Assembly (NCBI GenBank): GCA_963575745.1 | Contig: CAUYUJ010018469.1 | Span: 47,501-111,500 of the forward strand | Origin: Prorocentrum cordatum | Lineage: Eukaryota > Sar > Dinophyceae > Prorocentrales > Prorocentraceae | Length of the DNA: 64,000 nucleotides | Direction: 5' to 3' | The notes under the pieces: model-generated | The model's input: the letters and a program-made list of their open reading frames with translations, nothing else | Database searches by the model: none | What the model was told of the DNA's origin: nothing | Program-made: the position numbers and the translations under genes | In this document: positions 1 through 10,432 of the stretch, one piece after another | How the letters are laid out: the number at the start of each line of letters is the position of its first letter | Numbering within the stretch: the stretch's first letter is position 1

Positions 1-299
1 CGAAGGGCGGTCAGGCCGTGCGAAGACCGTTGTCCCAACAAGGGGGCGGGCAATGAGAGTCGCTAGGCCGTCGGACACTGCGCCCCTGGCGTTCTGAAGT
101 GGGAGGCGCGGGACGAGGGAGGATGCGCGGAGGAGGGGCAGCAAGAGGAGGAGGAGGAGGAGCTTGGCAGCGAGGACGGAAAGAGAGAGAGAGAGAGAGA
201 AAGAGAGAGACGGACCAACATAATCAATTAGCATGGCGAAGAACCCAACCATGTGCAGTTGTCAGTACCGCATCTGCGGGTTTCATCTTCAGTGGAACT
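1..299. other. GC-rich DNA without a recognisable gene
   Basis: Contains a short GGA-rich patch near 105-165 and a GA dinucleotide run near 183-210. No supported coding sequence is seen; the window simply begins here, so a feature could be cut by the edge. Confidence 0.5.
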
Positions 300-2687
300 C
301 CCCATAGGACTACGGAACGTGTGAGGGGTGTGCCGAGATGGGTGCCACTGGGGCATTCGGCGAAGCTCCCTATAGGGACATGAAACACGCGCGGGGCGTG
401 CCGACATGGGTGGCGGAAGCGCATGTGAAGGCCGCCACTGGGGCCTCCAGTGGAGCTCCCTATGTGTCCCCGAAACATGATGCTGCTGCGGGGGGGGTGC
501 CGGGATGGGTGGCGGAGACGCATGTAAGCGCCGCTACCGGGGCCTTCGGTGGAGCTCCCTATGGGGCCACGAAGCGCGTGAGGGGTGTACTGGGATGTGC
601 GGCGGGGACGCATGTGAGCGCCGCCACTGGGGCCTTCGGTGGGGCTCCCTTCTGGGGCCACGGGACGTGTGAGGGGTGTGCCGAATTGGGTGCGGGTGGT
701 GACGCAAGCGGGCGGTGCCACTGGGGCCTTCGGTGGAGCTCCCTAAGGGGCCACGAAACCTGTTGTTGTGAGGGGCGTGCCGGGATGGGTGGCGGGGACG
801 CATGTGAGCGCGGCCGCTGGGGCCTTCGGTGGAGCTCCCCATGGGGCCACGAAACGTGTGAGGGGTGTGCCGAATTGGGTGGGTGTGGGTGACGCATGTG
901 AGCGCCGCCACTGGGGCCTCCGGTGGATGATGGGGCCACGAAACCTGTGAGGGATGTGCCGAAATGGGTGCGCGGGACGCATGCGCATGTGAGCGCCGCC
1001 ACTGGGGCCTTCGGTGGAGCTCCCTATGGGGCCACGAAGCGTGTGAGGGGTGTGCCGAATTAGGTGTGCGTGACGCATCCGGGCGGCAGCGCTGGGGCCT
1101 TCGGTGGGGCTCCCTATGGGGCCACGAAACGTGTGAGGGGTGTGCCGACTTGGGTGTGCGTGACGCATGCGGGCGGCAGCACGAAACGTGTGAGGGGTGT
1201 GCCGAATTGGGTGTGCGTGACGCATGTGGGCGGCAGCACTGGGGCCTTCGGTGGGGCTCCCTTATGGGGCCACGAAACGTGAGGGGTGTGCCGAATTGGG
1301 TAGTGCGGACGCATGCGGGCGGCAGCGCTGGGGCCTTCGGTGGGCTCCCTTATGGGCCACGAACGTGTGAGGGGTGTGCCGATGGGGTGTGCGTTGGCGC
1401 ATGGAGCGGGGCCTTGGTGGAGCTCCCTATGGGGCCACGAAACGTTGGTGAGGGGGTGTGCCGAATTGGGTGTGCGGGACGCATGCGGGCGGCAGCACTG
1501 GGGCCTTCGGTGGGGCTCCCTATGGGGCCACGAAACGTGTGAGGGGTGTGCCGAATTGGGTGTGCGGGACGCATGCGGGCGGCAGCACTGGGGCCTTCGG
1601 TGGGGCTCCCTATGGGGCCACGAAACGTGTGAGGGGTGTGCCGAATTGGGTGTGCGGGACGCATGCGGGCGGCAGCACTGGGCCTTCGGTGGGGCTCCCT
1701 ATGGGGCCACGAAACGTGTGAGGGGTGTGCCGAATTGGGTGTGCGTGACGCATGCGGGCGGCAGCACTGGGGCCTTCGGGCACGAAACGTGGGGCCTTCG
1801 GGGTGTGCGGGAGCTATGGGGCCTTCGGTGGGGCTCCCTATGGGGCCACGAAACGTGTGAGGGGTGTGCCGAATTGGGTGTGCGGGACGCATGCGGGCGG
1901 CAGCACTGGGGCCTTCGGTGGGGTCCCTATGGGCCACGAAAACGTGTGAGGGTGTGCCGAATTGGGTGTGCGTGACGCATGCGGGCGGCAGCACTGGGGC
2001 CTTCGGTGGGGCTCCCTTATGGGGCCACGAAACGTGTGAGGGGTGTGCCGAATTGGGTGTGCGGACGCATGCGGGCGGCAGCACTGGGGCCTTCGGTGGG
2101 GCTCCCTATGGGGCCACGAAACGTGTGAGGGGTGTGCCGATTGGGTGTGCGGACGCATGCGGGCGGCAGCACTGGGGCCTTCGGTGGGGCTCCCTATGGG
2201 GCCACGAAACGTGTGAGGGGTGTGCCGAATTGGGTGTGCGGGACGCATGCGGGCGGCAGCACTGGGGCCTTCGGTGGGGCTCCCTATGGGGCCACGAAAC
2301 GTGTGAGGGGTGTGCCGAATTGGGTGTGCGGGACGCATGCGGGCGGCAGCACTGGGGCCTTCGGTGGGGCTCCCTATGGGGCCACGAAACGTGTGGGGTG
2401 TGCCGAGGGTGTGTGCGGCGACTGGGCCTTCGGTGGGGCTCCCTATGGGGCCACGAAACGTGTGAGGGGTGTGCCGAATTGGGTGTGCGGTGATGGGGTG
2501 TGGGCCGAATTGGGTGTGCGGGACGCATGCAGCACTGGGGCCTTCGGTGGGGCTCCCTATGGGGCCACGAAACGTGTGAGGGGTGTGCCGAATTGGGTGT
2601 GCGGGACGCATGCGGGCGGCAGCACTGGGGCCTTCGGTGGGGCTCCCTTATGGGGCCACGAAACGTGTGAGGGGTGTGCCGAAATGG
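300..2687. repeat. 90-bp minisatellite array, about 26 units
   Basis: Recurring landmarks (GGGGCCTTCGGTGG, GGGGCCACGAAACGTGTGAG, GTGTGCCGAATTGGG, GACGCATGCGGGCGG) return every 90 bp; for example GGGCCTTCGG falls at 1501 and 1591, and the 2160-2390 stretch repeats at exactly 90 bp. Units before about 1000 differ more (GGAGCTCC for GGGGCTCC, GCCGCCACTG for GGCAGCACTG), while those at 1450-1720 and 2160-2390 are nearly identical. Because 90 is divisible by 3, long open frames run through on both strands, but scattered one-base and larger losses (about 1330-1420, 1680, 1790-1810, 2395-2420) shift the frame repeatedly. That argues against a repeat protein. Confidence 0.93.
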
Positions 2688-2689
2688 AG

Positions 2690-2867
<178 letters not shown>

Positions 2868-3404
2868 GAGCGGGCGCTGTCTCTTCAAAACGAGGACCCA
2901 ACACCACAGGATGGTTGGGAACAATTCCCCAACGACTCCCCCGAGGCCGCGCCTGGGAAGCCGGTTCACGCAAGAGTGGCCCTAGGTAAGGGTGACATTT
3001 GGTAAGCGGCATTAGCGGGCTGCAGGAAGGCCAAGTCCAAACGCGTAAGTCAGTGCTGGGAAGAAGTCCGCATCAAAAGGTCACTCCTGCGAAGGGTCGC
3101 TCATTGGCACGCCAGAAGTGGGTAGGAATCAATGCGCACCATGTCCAACCATAGACGTCGTCCAAAACCGACAACCGCCGCTATTGGACAAGCGACCTTC
3201 CATGTCAAACTGACAGCGAGTCCGTGCCAATCCTTTCTGTGCCCCTCTCCACGAGCTCCTACCTGCAGCCGAGAAGGCGCTTCTTAACAGTACAATCGAA
3301 TCTGGTTGGAGAGGACACGCGAGAGGACACAAGACCCTCCCGAGGGCCACACTGCCATGGGAATGTCGAAACCACGGGCCGCGAAAGACAGGGCACATGG
3401 GTAC
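2868..3404. other. Unique-looking DNA with a diverged dispersed-repeat fragment
   Basis: No gene recognised. About 3130-3215, read on the minus strand, resembles the right half of the foldback element at 39911-40101; both contain a GGTTTTGGAC/GGTTTGGGAC core following a CAATAGCGGC/CAACAGCGGC core in the same order. Confidence 0.4.
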
Positions 3405-3600
3405 TCTTGACTTGGCAGAGTCCGACCCACTGATCAGACTCGACCGTGCCCGCTCCCCCCCGTGTAAATCCCCCTGGCGTTGCGCTGCTTCTTCTTCTTC
3501 TTGACGTGGCAGAGTTCGACCCACTAATCACACTCGACAGTGCCCGCTCCCCCCGAGCAAATCCCCCTGGCGTTGCGCTTCTTCTTCTTCTTCTTCCTCT
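3405..3600 (+). repeat. Tandem duplication, about 94 bp, two copies
   Basis: Copy 1 near 3407-3500 and copy 2 near 3502-3595 both run TTGAC(T/G)TGGCAGAG, then CCCACT(G/A)ATCA, then AAATCCCCCTGGCGTTGCG, then a CTT run. The CTT run at the end of each copy differs in length. Confidence 0.85.
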
Positions 3601-3833
3601 TCTTGCCGTCGCTCGGACGTCCATTTCCCGTGCATTTGTTCGGCTTCGTGCGTGCTTCTTTTTTTTTTTCTCCTCGACGGTCCAGGATGGTCCTCGTGGC
3701 TTCTCGCCGAGAAAAAAGGCACACCTTCTTTCCGAGAAAAAAGGCGGGCTGCCCGCGCCACGCCGAGCGCCGCGCGGCGCGAGGCGGAATCCACTGCCGC
3801 CACCGGCATCGGCCCGCCGCAGGGGCGCACCGG

Positions 3834-3995
3834 AGGAGGGAGGGGGGAAAGGAGGAGGGGGAGGAGGAGGAGGAGGAGGGGGAGGAGGAGGAGGAGGAGG
3901 AGGAGGAGGAGGGGGAGGAGGAGGAGGAGGAGGAGGAGGAGGGGGAGGAGGAGGAGGAGGAGGAGGAGGAGGAGGAGGGGAGGGGGAGGGGACAA
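3834..3995. repeat. GGA trinucleotide tract
   Basis: About 160 bp of (GGA)n on the plus strand, broken by GGG steps. It gives polyGlu, polyGly and polyArg frames and polyPro/polySer frames on the other strand, none of them credible as genes. Confidence 0.95.
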
Positions 3996-4083
3996 GCTAG
4001 GTGCGCGCGCGTCATATCTGACGTCCTACCCCTCCCTCCCATCCCTTACCATGGCGCTGATTTTCTCTATCCGCGGACTAGTG

Positions 4084-4335
4084 GGTGAGCGTGCGTGCGT
4101 GCGTGCGTGTGTGCGTGGTTGTGGTGGTGGTGGTGGTGGTGGTGGTGGTGGTGGTGGTGGTGGTGGTGGTGGTGGTGGTGGTGGTGGTGGTGGTGCTGCT
4201 GCTGCTGGTGGTGCTGGTGGTGGTGGGTGCTGGTGGTGCTGGTGCTGGTGGTGGTGGTGTGGTGGTGGTGGTGGTGGTGGTGGTGGTGGTGGTGGTGGTG
4301 GTGGTGGTGGTAGTGGTGGTGGTGTGTGTGTGTGC
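4084..4335. repeat. GTGC, GGT and GTGT microsatellite cluster
   Basis: A GTGC run at about 4085-4120 leads into about 190 bp of GGT/GCT triplets and ends in a short GT run near 4322-4345. It is pure low complexity with a strong purine/pyrimidine strand bias. Confidence 0.93.
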
Positions 4336-4374
4336 GTGTGTGCGCGTGTGCTGTGGCATGGCACGGGCAATGAC

Positions 4375-4535
4375 GCCAGCGCTGCAGCGGGAGCACGAGT
4401 CGAAACGGGCGGAAGCGCGGAAATGAGGCCAGCGCTGCAGCGGGAGCACGATTCGGAACGAGCGGAAGCACGGAAATGAGGCCAGCGCTGCAGCGGGAGC
4501 ACGATTCGGAACGAGCGGGGCCCGAAAATTAAGCC
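4375..4535 (+). repeat. 53-bp tandem repeat, three copies
   Basis: GCCAGCGCTGCAGCGGGAGC begins at 4375, 4428 and 4481, and each copy continues with a CGAAACGGGC/CGGAACGAGC segment. The third copy diverges after about 35 bp. A period of 53 does not keep a reading frame. Confidence 0.9.
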
Positions 4536-5050
4536 GGCGCCTCGGCGAGAGCAGCATTTGGAAAAAAAACGCAAGCGAAAACCCGTTTCCCGGGAATCCT
4601 GTGTGTAAAAAACAATACGCGGGGGGGTGTCGGATATCTTCGGGACGCCATCAGGGGAAGTGGGAGAGTATTCTCATATTGTGTAACTGTGGAGGGGGAG
4701 GAGCGATGCCGAGTCGTCTCCTTCTGCGGGCTGCAGCCCCTCGGGCCTCCGACGGGCCCGTCTTCCGGGGCGCTCCGGGGCCCGCCTTAAGGGGGCGCCC
4801 TCGGGCCAGGCGCCGGCCGCGGAAGGGCCTCGGGGGCGGGAAAGGCGACGGGAGCCGCCGACCAATGCAGAGCACCTCGAGGCTCGAACCTCGCCCCCCC
4901 CCCCGCCCCCCCCCCTGAGCCTGCGCGTCGTTCGTTTCGAAGTCGTGCTCAGCTCTGCTTCTGCCCGTGTCTCGAACTGTTCCTGGCCCCCTGGTGGCCA
5001 GGAAGAGGCCCAGGATAGAACACTCAGAAATGGCAGGATCTTGGCCCCCC
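4536..5050. other. No recognisable feature
   Basis: GC-rich sequence with homopolymer C runs (about 4897-4916). ORFs on either strand are compositionally biased and show no domain. Confidence 0.4.
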
Positions 5051-5265
5051 AAAAATCAAACAACTCTTCGAATACCCAACAATGAACAACGTGTATCCCC
5101 CCCCCCTTGTCCTTGCCCCTGAGCGCCGCTGTCCCGATGTCCCCCCCCCAACGGCCCCCCCAAAAAATCAAACAACTTCTCGAATACCCGAAAATGAACA
5201 ATGTGTACTTATCCCCCCCTGGTCCTTGCCCCTGAGCGCCGCTGTCCCGATGTCCCCCCCCCCGC
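5050..5265 (+). repeat. Tandem duplication, about 112 bp, two copies
   Basis: Two copies starting near 5056 and 5168 share ATCAAACAACT, GAATACCC, ATGAACAA and TGCCCCTGAGCGCCGCTGTC in the same order. They differ mainly in length of the C runs. Confidence 0.85.
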
Positions 5266-5394
5266 CCCCGGGCGGCCCGCCAGCTTCTGGCAGAGGCTGC
5301 AGAACGCGTCGCGGCTGGAGCAGGCGGCCGCCACGTGCGCCCGCAGCTCTGGCGTCTCCTGCTCGGGCCGGGGGGCGCGCTCCCCCTTAGGTTT

Positions 5395-5525
5395 GCCTCT
5401 CTCTCTCTCTATTTTCTCTCTCTCTCTCTCTTTGTTTTTTCTCTCTCTCTCTCTCTGCCTCTCTATCTCTCACTGTTTTTTTTGTTGTTTGTTTTTTGTT
5501 TCTCTCTCTCTCTCTCTCTCTCCCT
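5395..5525. repeat. CT-rich microsatellite
   Basis: A (CT)n tract interrupted by T runs (TTTTGTTTGTTTTT). Purely low complexity. Confidence 0.93.
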
Positions 5526-5709
5526 CTGCATCCAAACAGTCTCCTCGACAGACTCTGACAGGAGCCCCCGGTGGGGGGTGAGCATGACCTCGCGAGAGCG
5601 CAGGCCGCAGCGGGCGGTGCCTGGATCACAGGGCACGGCTGACGGCGATGTGCGAGAAGGCCTCGCATCGGCACGAGGTCCGAAAGGTCGCGAAGGCCGG
5701 ACACTCGAG

Positions 5710-5910
5710 CGAGCGCAGAAGGTACAATAGGGGCCCGACCACAAGAAACCTCCCACGAGAAACTCAACGCTGAGACCCAAGGAAGTGCATGGGTTTTTGG
5801 CGTGGGAACGTCACGCCTTCCATCGCATTAAACATCGACACCCAAACCCATGGCACCTTGGCGGCGAGCAGGGTGTTTCTTGGCATGCGCCTCCACTGCA
5901 GGAAGAGGAC
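5710..5910 (+). repeat. Dispersed repeat R2, copy 1
   Basis: This ~200-bp stretch matches the reverse complement of 22885-23075. Shared landmarks in order are CACAAGAAACCT(C/T)CCAC, GAGACCC, GTGGGA(A/G)CGTC(A/G)CGC, CACCTTGG/CACCCTGG and GCAGGGTGTTTCTTGG. The two copies lie 17 kb apart in opposite orientation. Confidence 0.75.
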
Positions 5911-6613
5911 CAGCGCTCAGCTTCGCAACAGATCTTGCTTCGCTCCAGGACGCAAAGACACTGAGGTCTGGCTTTGCCACTTGACCCATCGGGGCCGGTG
6001 CCATAAATACTGCTGGGCTCATCGGGGCGCAGGGGAGGAGAGGAGGATCAGGAGAACGAGAGGGAGGAGGAGAGATGACGAAATAATCTGCGCTGACCGT
6101 GCGAAATTAAGGCTGCAGGCCCTTTTGAAGATCCATGGGGCGATTGTGGTGGTGATGCTAGTGGTCATGCTGATGGTGGTGATTGGGGTCTTAGTAACCA
6201 ACAGGCCTGCAGCTCGGCAAGCGTATGGGAAGCAGAACTACTGCGTTCGGTTGCCACTACACGCGGTACGTGACCCTCTCCTCTCAGAGTCCGAGATGGC
6301 CACGCATTTCGAGAGGCGCCGATGCCATCCGCTCGGATGCGCACACGGATCAGTCATTACTATATATATATATATATATATAGATCGGCCCTACGACCGT
6401 CTGTCAATTTGAACTACCATATGCATCAACGGATTGGCCCGCATGGCCGCGCTGCCAGCGGCGCCGCGTCCAGCAGCGCCCTGACGATCGACGTGACGAG
6501 CTTGATGCTGATGAGCGTGCGTCAGCGAGCGAATCGAGCAGAAAAGGCACTGGGCCAGCATGGTGTGGACGTTCGCGGAGCTCTTCGGAGACCACGCATT
6601 GTCATAACCAGAA
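5911..6613. other. No recognisable gene; TA microsatellite at 6361-6381
   Basis: Mixed-composition DNA with a short (TA)n run. ORFs here show no recognisable domain. Confidence 0.4.
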
Positions 6614-6645
6614 GCTTTCGGAGGTCCGCGCGGATCTCCGAAAGC
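6614..6645. repeat. 32-bp near-perfect palindrome with a TCCGCGCGGA core
   Basis: The left arm GCTTTCGGAG and right arm CTCCGAAAGC flank GTCCGCGCGGAT. Fifteen of sixteen positions pair. The inner GGAGGTCCGCGCGGA is identical to part of the arm of the foldback element at 26237-26377, suggesting a relic or relative of it. Confidence 0.8.
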
Positions 6646-7126
6646 CTATGTTTACAACCAGCGTGCTACCACGATAAGGAGCGCAAGCTATGGAACAAGG
6701 GGGCCTCCCTGGTCACGGCGAGCCTGGGTCACGAATTGGTCCCCCGACCCAAACTCAAGGAACGACCCGACAATCAGAACCCATCCTGAGCCCAAACGGA
6801 TCCGAACTTCAACGCCTAATGCCACTGTCTATTCCTCGAGCACTCGAGAAAAGGAACGACTACAAAAGTGACTTGCCCCAAGCATGCTTTGCCGCCGCAC
6901 CAGTGAACGCATCTTCAGTATGTTCCGTACATCTACGGAGCATTATGTGCATTGCTCGCGGGCCCGACGAGGGAGACGATCGATGTTTATAGAAGAAAAA
7001 GGAGAAACGCCATAACCATAACCTTTTCGCGCTCCGCGCGGCTTTCTTGGATCTGCGCTGAACCCCCCCCCGCGCCACCAGTTCATGCTTGCAGCGTTTT
7101 TTGTTATCCTTCTTCTTTTTTTCAGA

Positions 7127-7220
7127 AGAAGAAGAATATTCTTCTTCTCCGGGAAAGAATTAATAATAATAGTATTATTATTCTCTCTCTCTCTCGGATA
7201 AGAAGAAGCAGGTTCTTCTT
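7127..7220. repeat. Three consecutive short palindromes, then a TA microsatellite
   Basis: A perfect 22-bp palindrome centred on GAATATTC (7127-7148) is followed by AATAATAATA-G-TATTATTATT (7162-7182) and by AAGAAGAA/TTCTTCTT arms (7200-7207, 7213-7220). A (TA)n run follows at 7231-7264. Confidence 0.85.
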
Positions 7221-7231
7221 CTTCGAGCTAC

Positions 7232-7266
<35 letters not shown>

Positions 7267-7276
7267 CCCAGTGCGA

Positions 7277-7582
7277 CCCTACCTAGGAGTTGGAGCATCT
7301 AGGAAAGCAACATTAGTAGGAGCAGTGCCATGCTATGCTATGCTCTGCTCTGCTATGCTATGCTTTTGCTTTGCCTTCGCTTTTGCCTTCACTTTGCCTT
7401 TGCTTTTGCCCTTGCTTGGCACCCAGGGAGCGCAACTGGGGGAACCGCGCGTTTGCTTTTACCTTTGCTGTTGCTTTTGCTTGGCTCCCAGGGTACGGGG
7501 GGAACCGCCCGGGGCGGGTTCCACTGCCTGGCCCCTTTAAGCAAAGACAGTAAGAACCCTTCTAGGCAGAGCCTAGGTAGGG
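7277..7582 (+). mobile_element. Dispersed element R3, copy 1, with 11-bp terminal inverted repeats
   Basis: CCCTACCTAGG (7277-7287) and its exact reverse complement CCTAGGTAGGG (7572-7582) bound the copy. Inside are an ATGCT/TTTGC-type microsatellite (about 7328-7480) and the conserved right part GGGGGAACCGCCCGGGGCG, CACTGCCTGGCCC and AGTAAGAACCCTTCT. The same order recurs at 40825-41387. No protein is encoded, so this is best read as a non-autonomous, MITE-like repeat. A satellite-bearing palindromic repeat that never transposed is an alternative. Confidence 0.65.
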
Positions 7583-8230
7583 AACGCAAGAAAAGCAAAC
7601 ACTCGATGCGGGGGGAGCTCGATTCTGTCGTCGGCCTCCTGCGCGACGGCGGCCCGGAGGGCTCTGGCGTGCCGTGGGGACGCCGCTGCCTCGCGCCGCT
7701 CCGAGCCGCGGCGCGCCCCGCTCCGCGAGACAGCGCACGGCCCCCCCGAGGATCTGTAATGCTTAGCCTAAGCTTTGACATAGTATTGCTAGTTGTATGT
7801 TGCGTTGCTTGTTTTGTGTTGCATGGCTTAGAATGTGGCTTCTGTTTGCACAACTCGATTTACAGCGTCCACAACATATCAACATGTGTGTATATATATG
7901 TATATTATGTATGTGCAGATCGCATCCTCATTCTACGCCTCGCCAGGTAACCGCTATAGATAACGTGTCTAAGTTCATGGTTTGCAAATGGAAACGGAGG
8001 GGTTGAAACTTATCCAAGGCTGTCTTGCGAGACGCACAGAAACCTGACAGTACAGATACTATACCACCCATCGCCGTGCAAAAGAGCATGGTTGCGGATG
8101 TGATGCAATCGGCGATGTGTGTTCTCATGGGATGGGAGAGAAGGCGTGCGTACCTGGCTTGCTTTTCGGTCTCTTGCTGGAGAGCCTCGAGGGCTCAAGT
8201 GATTTATGCAGCCCATCTTCCATCGAGAGC
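7583..8230. other. No recognisable gene
   Basis: Upstream region of the gene starting at 8231. GC-rich to about 7750, then A/T-richer with a TATATATATGTATAT stretch near 7890. No promoter motif or spliced-leader acceptor could be pinned down. Confidence 0.35.
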
Positions 8231-8392
8231 ATGACAGCTCGCAGAACGTGCTCCGACGCAGAGCCCATCGCTACTGCAATCGCGGAGTACGTTGATTGTG
8301 CCGCCGTTCTCGTTCACGGCAACAATATGGACGAAAGTTCCATCGAGCAGGAGAAGGTCGAGGCGCACAGAGACATGGCGCTGTCGCTACAG
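8231..8392 (+). CDS. Uncharacterised protein, proposed exon 1
   Basis: Opens at ATG 8231 and reads MTARRTCSDAEPIATAIAEY onward for 54 codons to the residues SLQ. The donor is placed after CAG at 8392, before GAGGTCC, giving a GA donor. Reading on instead leads through a GGA run to an in-frame TGA at 8501. Splicing 8393-8575 out (AG|G acceptor at the end of the GGA run) removes that stop and keeps the frame, with AGGA at both intron ends. The reading frame is open upstream, so the true start could be farther 5'. No known domain recognised. Confidence 0.45.
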
Positions 8393-8447
8393 GAGGTCCA
8401 CCTGTTTTGTTTAAACCACCGCCCCCCCAACAACAAAAAACGCCTGG

Positions 8448-8578
8448 GCGAGGAGGAGGAGGAGGAGGAGAAGGAGAAGGGGGAAGAGGAGGAGGAGGAG
8501 TGAGAGGAGGAGGAGGAGGAGGAGGAGGAGGAGGCGGGGGAGGAGGAGGAGGAGGAGGAGGAGGAGGAGGAGGAGGAA
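8448..8578. repeat. GGA tract inside proposed intron 1
   Basis: About 130 bp of GGA repeats containing one in-frame TGA (8501-8503). It lies directly in front of the proposed acceptor at 8575/8576. Confidence 0.9.
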
Positions 8579-8829
8579 AATAAGCTTCGGAAACAAGTGT
8601 CAGCGACAAGAAGGGTGAGGAGGGCGGTGAGAAATATCCGCGGGACGGCGCGCCAACAGGTCGCCACCAACCTGAGCTTCACCCAGTCTGCTATGGAGAA
8701 GGCTCTCAGGGAGGTGGCTTCAGACGGGAAGGATGTCAAGCTGAACTCCAAACACCTGGACGAGTGGGCCACGGAGCAGGGCGAACGCGTCAGGACGTTG
8801 TGCAGGCACAGGGGCATCAACTCACGGAG
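8576..8829 (+). CDS. Uncharacterised protein, proposed exon 2
   Basis: Encodes a basic, helix-prone segment starting ENKLRKQVSATRRVRRAVRN and ending CRHRGINSR. Arg/Lys-rich at the N-terminal side, it could bind nucleic acid, but no family is recognised. The donor is GT at 8830 (CGGAG|GTGGGG) in phase 2. The only AG|G acceptor near the next open block that restores the frame is at 9149/9150, giving a 320-bp intron and the join INSR-R-PLAWFASLGFG. The intron contains GGA-rich DNA and a CCTGCCCACCTCCACC mini-repeat near 8988-9080. Confidence 0.5.
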
Positions 8830-9149
8830 GTGGGGGACAAGGATACTCAAAGAGTAGAAAGGATGAGGAGGATAAGGAGGAGGTGGAGGAGGAGGAGGAG
8901 GAGTGGAGGAACAAATGAGAAGGATGAGGACGAAGAGAAGGATAACAATGAGCAGGAGGATGAGGAGGAGCAGGAAGAGCCCCGTCTGCCTGCCCACCTC
9001 CACCTCCACCCTGCCCACCTCCATCCCCTTCCTGTCCACCTCTTTCTGATCGATTCCCACCCTGCCCACCTCCACCTTGCCAGACCTCCTGCATGTTTGT
9101 ACTTTTGTTCGCTTTGCAAGCACGTCCAGAGCTACAAGCTGCAGAAGAG

Positions 9150-9615
9150 GCCGCTGGCGTGGTTCGCCTCCCTCGGCTTCGGCGCCATCGAATCCGACGA
9201 CGACGAGCCTCTGGTGGCAAAGCGCCGCCCGACAGCAGCCTCGCCGAGCAGCGGCACCGCGGAGGGCGACGGCGACAGCGCTGGCAACCAGAAGAAGCGG
9301 GTCAAGCTGACTGAGAAGACTCCCGATCGCAGTTCTGGAGAAGCCCAGCCCAATGCCGAGGACGACGTCTGGGAGTTCGGCTTTGACATTGCGATGCGGT
9401 CGGTTTGGCGCAAGAGGACCGACCGGGGCAAGAAAGCTGCGATCGAATTCTCCACGAACGTGTGCGTTCCAGATCGCTCTAGGCGGTGCGACCCGGTGGG
9501 GGCTGCGTGGAAGGGCGGCCTCGAGCGTGAGATGCCGATGTGCACGGTTGCCATGTGGAACAAGGCTGCACCGAGCGACGACGGCGACGCAGCGAACATC
9601 CCCCAGTCGGAGAAG
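9150..9615 (+). CDS. Uncharacterised protein, proposed exon 3
   Basis: Reads PLAWFASLGFGAIESDDDEP, then a Lys/Arg-rich stretch with NQKKRVKL that resembles a nuclear localisation signal, then EDDVWEFGFDIAMRSVWRKR and a Cys-containing block ending SEK. The frame runs into TAG at 9625, and the next long open stretch is in another frame. A GA-AG intron from 9616 to 9661 (or to 9685) joins them in phase. At 46 or 70 bp it would be short, so a sequence error is an alternative. The DDV(W/Y) module here resembles one in the next exon. Confidence 0.5.
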
Positions 9616-9661
9616 GAGAAGTCGTAGGGCAACACGGGGAAGGGAGAGCAAGCCGAAGCAG

Positions 9662-10432
9662 GAACACAAGTTGAGGTGGGAGCAGGCCAAGGGGGACGAC
9701 GTCTACACGGTCAATTTCATCTGGGACGGGGCCAGGGGATCGGTCAAGAAGAGCCTGTGTAGGGGGCAGAAAAACGGCAGCAACTTCTTCCAAACCAACT
9801 GCAGATATTTCGAGTCGGAGCAGGCCACGCTGGAGTACATGACGGCGCGGGCGGTTCGCCACCTCGAAGGGGCGATCACGAAGAAGCAGGCTGAGGAGGA
9901 GAAGAAACAATACACCGAGGCATGGGCAGCCAAACGCGGAGACGCGGGCACCTCCAGCCAGACGGACGATGCGACGACCGAGAAAAACAAAGCGAGCAGC
10001 GAGCCAGCAGCCAGCAACCCGAACACCGAGGGCGCCCCGAAGGACGCAGCGGACATCAAGTCCGACGCCGCGGAGGACCACGAGGCCCTGACGACTCCAC
10101 CTGCTCGACCTGAACGTTGTGCATCGCCAGAACCAGCGCGCCATGAGGACACCGGGAAGGGCAACGACAAGGGCGGCAAGAACATGGCGACCGTAGACAA
10201 GTCGGCGGTTGTGGTGGAGGGCGAGCCGCAGCCTGGCTTCAGGAAGGTTCCGATCCCGAACAGCAGGCGCTACAAGCTCGAGCTCTGTTGGCCGAAGAGC
10301 GGCCTCTTGAGCCCGCCGAGCTTTGTGGAGTCGGAGGGTTCGGACGTCGGTGAGGGGGGTGCTTCTGGGCTGAGTTGTGCAGCCGTTCACTCACTCCCCA
10401 GTCCACCCCCTGCAGTAGTTCAAAACATCTAA
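9662..10432 (+). CDS. Uncharacterised protein, proposed last exon
   Basis: Begins EHKLRWEQAKGDDVYTVNFI, followed by an aromatic/Lys/Cys block (NFFQTNCRYF), a Glu/Lys helix (AITKKQAEEEKKQYTEAW), a disordered Ala/Pro/Asp-rich stretch and SRRYKLELCWPKSGL. It ends at TAA 10430-10432. A GT donor at about 10350 (GACGTCG|GTGAGG) could instead splice to an unseen exon. With the other exons the product would be about 550 residues, acidic and basic by turns and probably nuclear. The DDVYTVNFIW...SVKK...TNC stretch may be a second copy of the DDVWEFGFDI...SVWRK...TNVC stretch in exon 3. Confidence 0.5.
   Translation, partial: EHKLRWEQAKGDDVYTVNFIWDGARGSVKKSLCRGQKNGSNFFQTNCRYFESEQATLEYMTARAVRHLEGAITKKQAEEEKKQYTEAWAAKRGDAGTSSQTDDATTEKNKASSEPAASNPNTEGAPKDAADIKSDAAEDHEALTTPPARPERCASPEPARHEDTGKGNDKGGKNMATVDKSAVVVEGEPQPGFRKVPIPNSRRYKLELCWPKSGLLSPPSFVESEGSDVGEGGASGLSCAAVHSLPSPPPAVVQNI

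Noticed and set aside
8314-9690. 458-codon minus-strand frame opposite the uncharacterised gene
   Set aside because: Low-complexity Ser/Leu/Pro/Arg composition caused by antisense GGA and acidic codons; the plus strand gives a more protein-like product with consistent splice sites.
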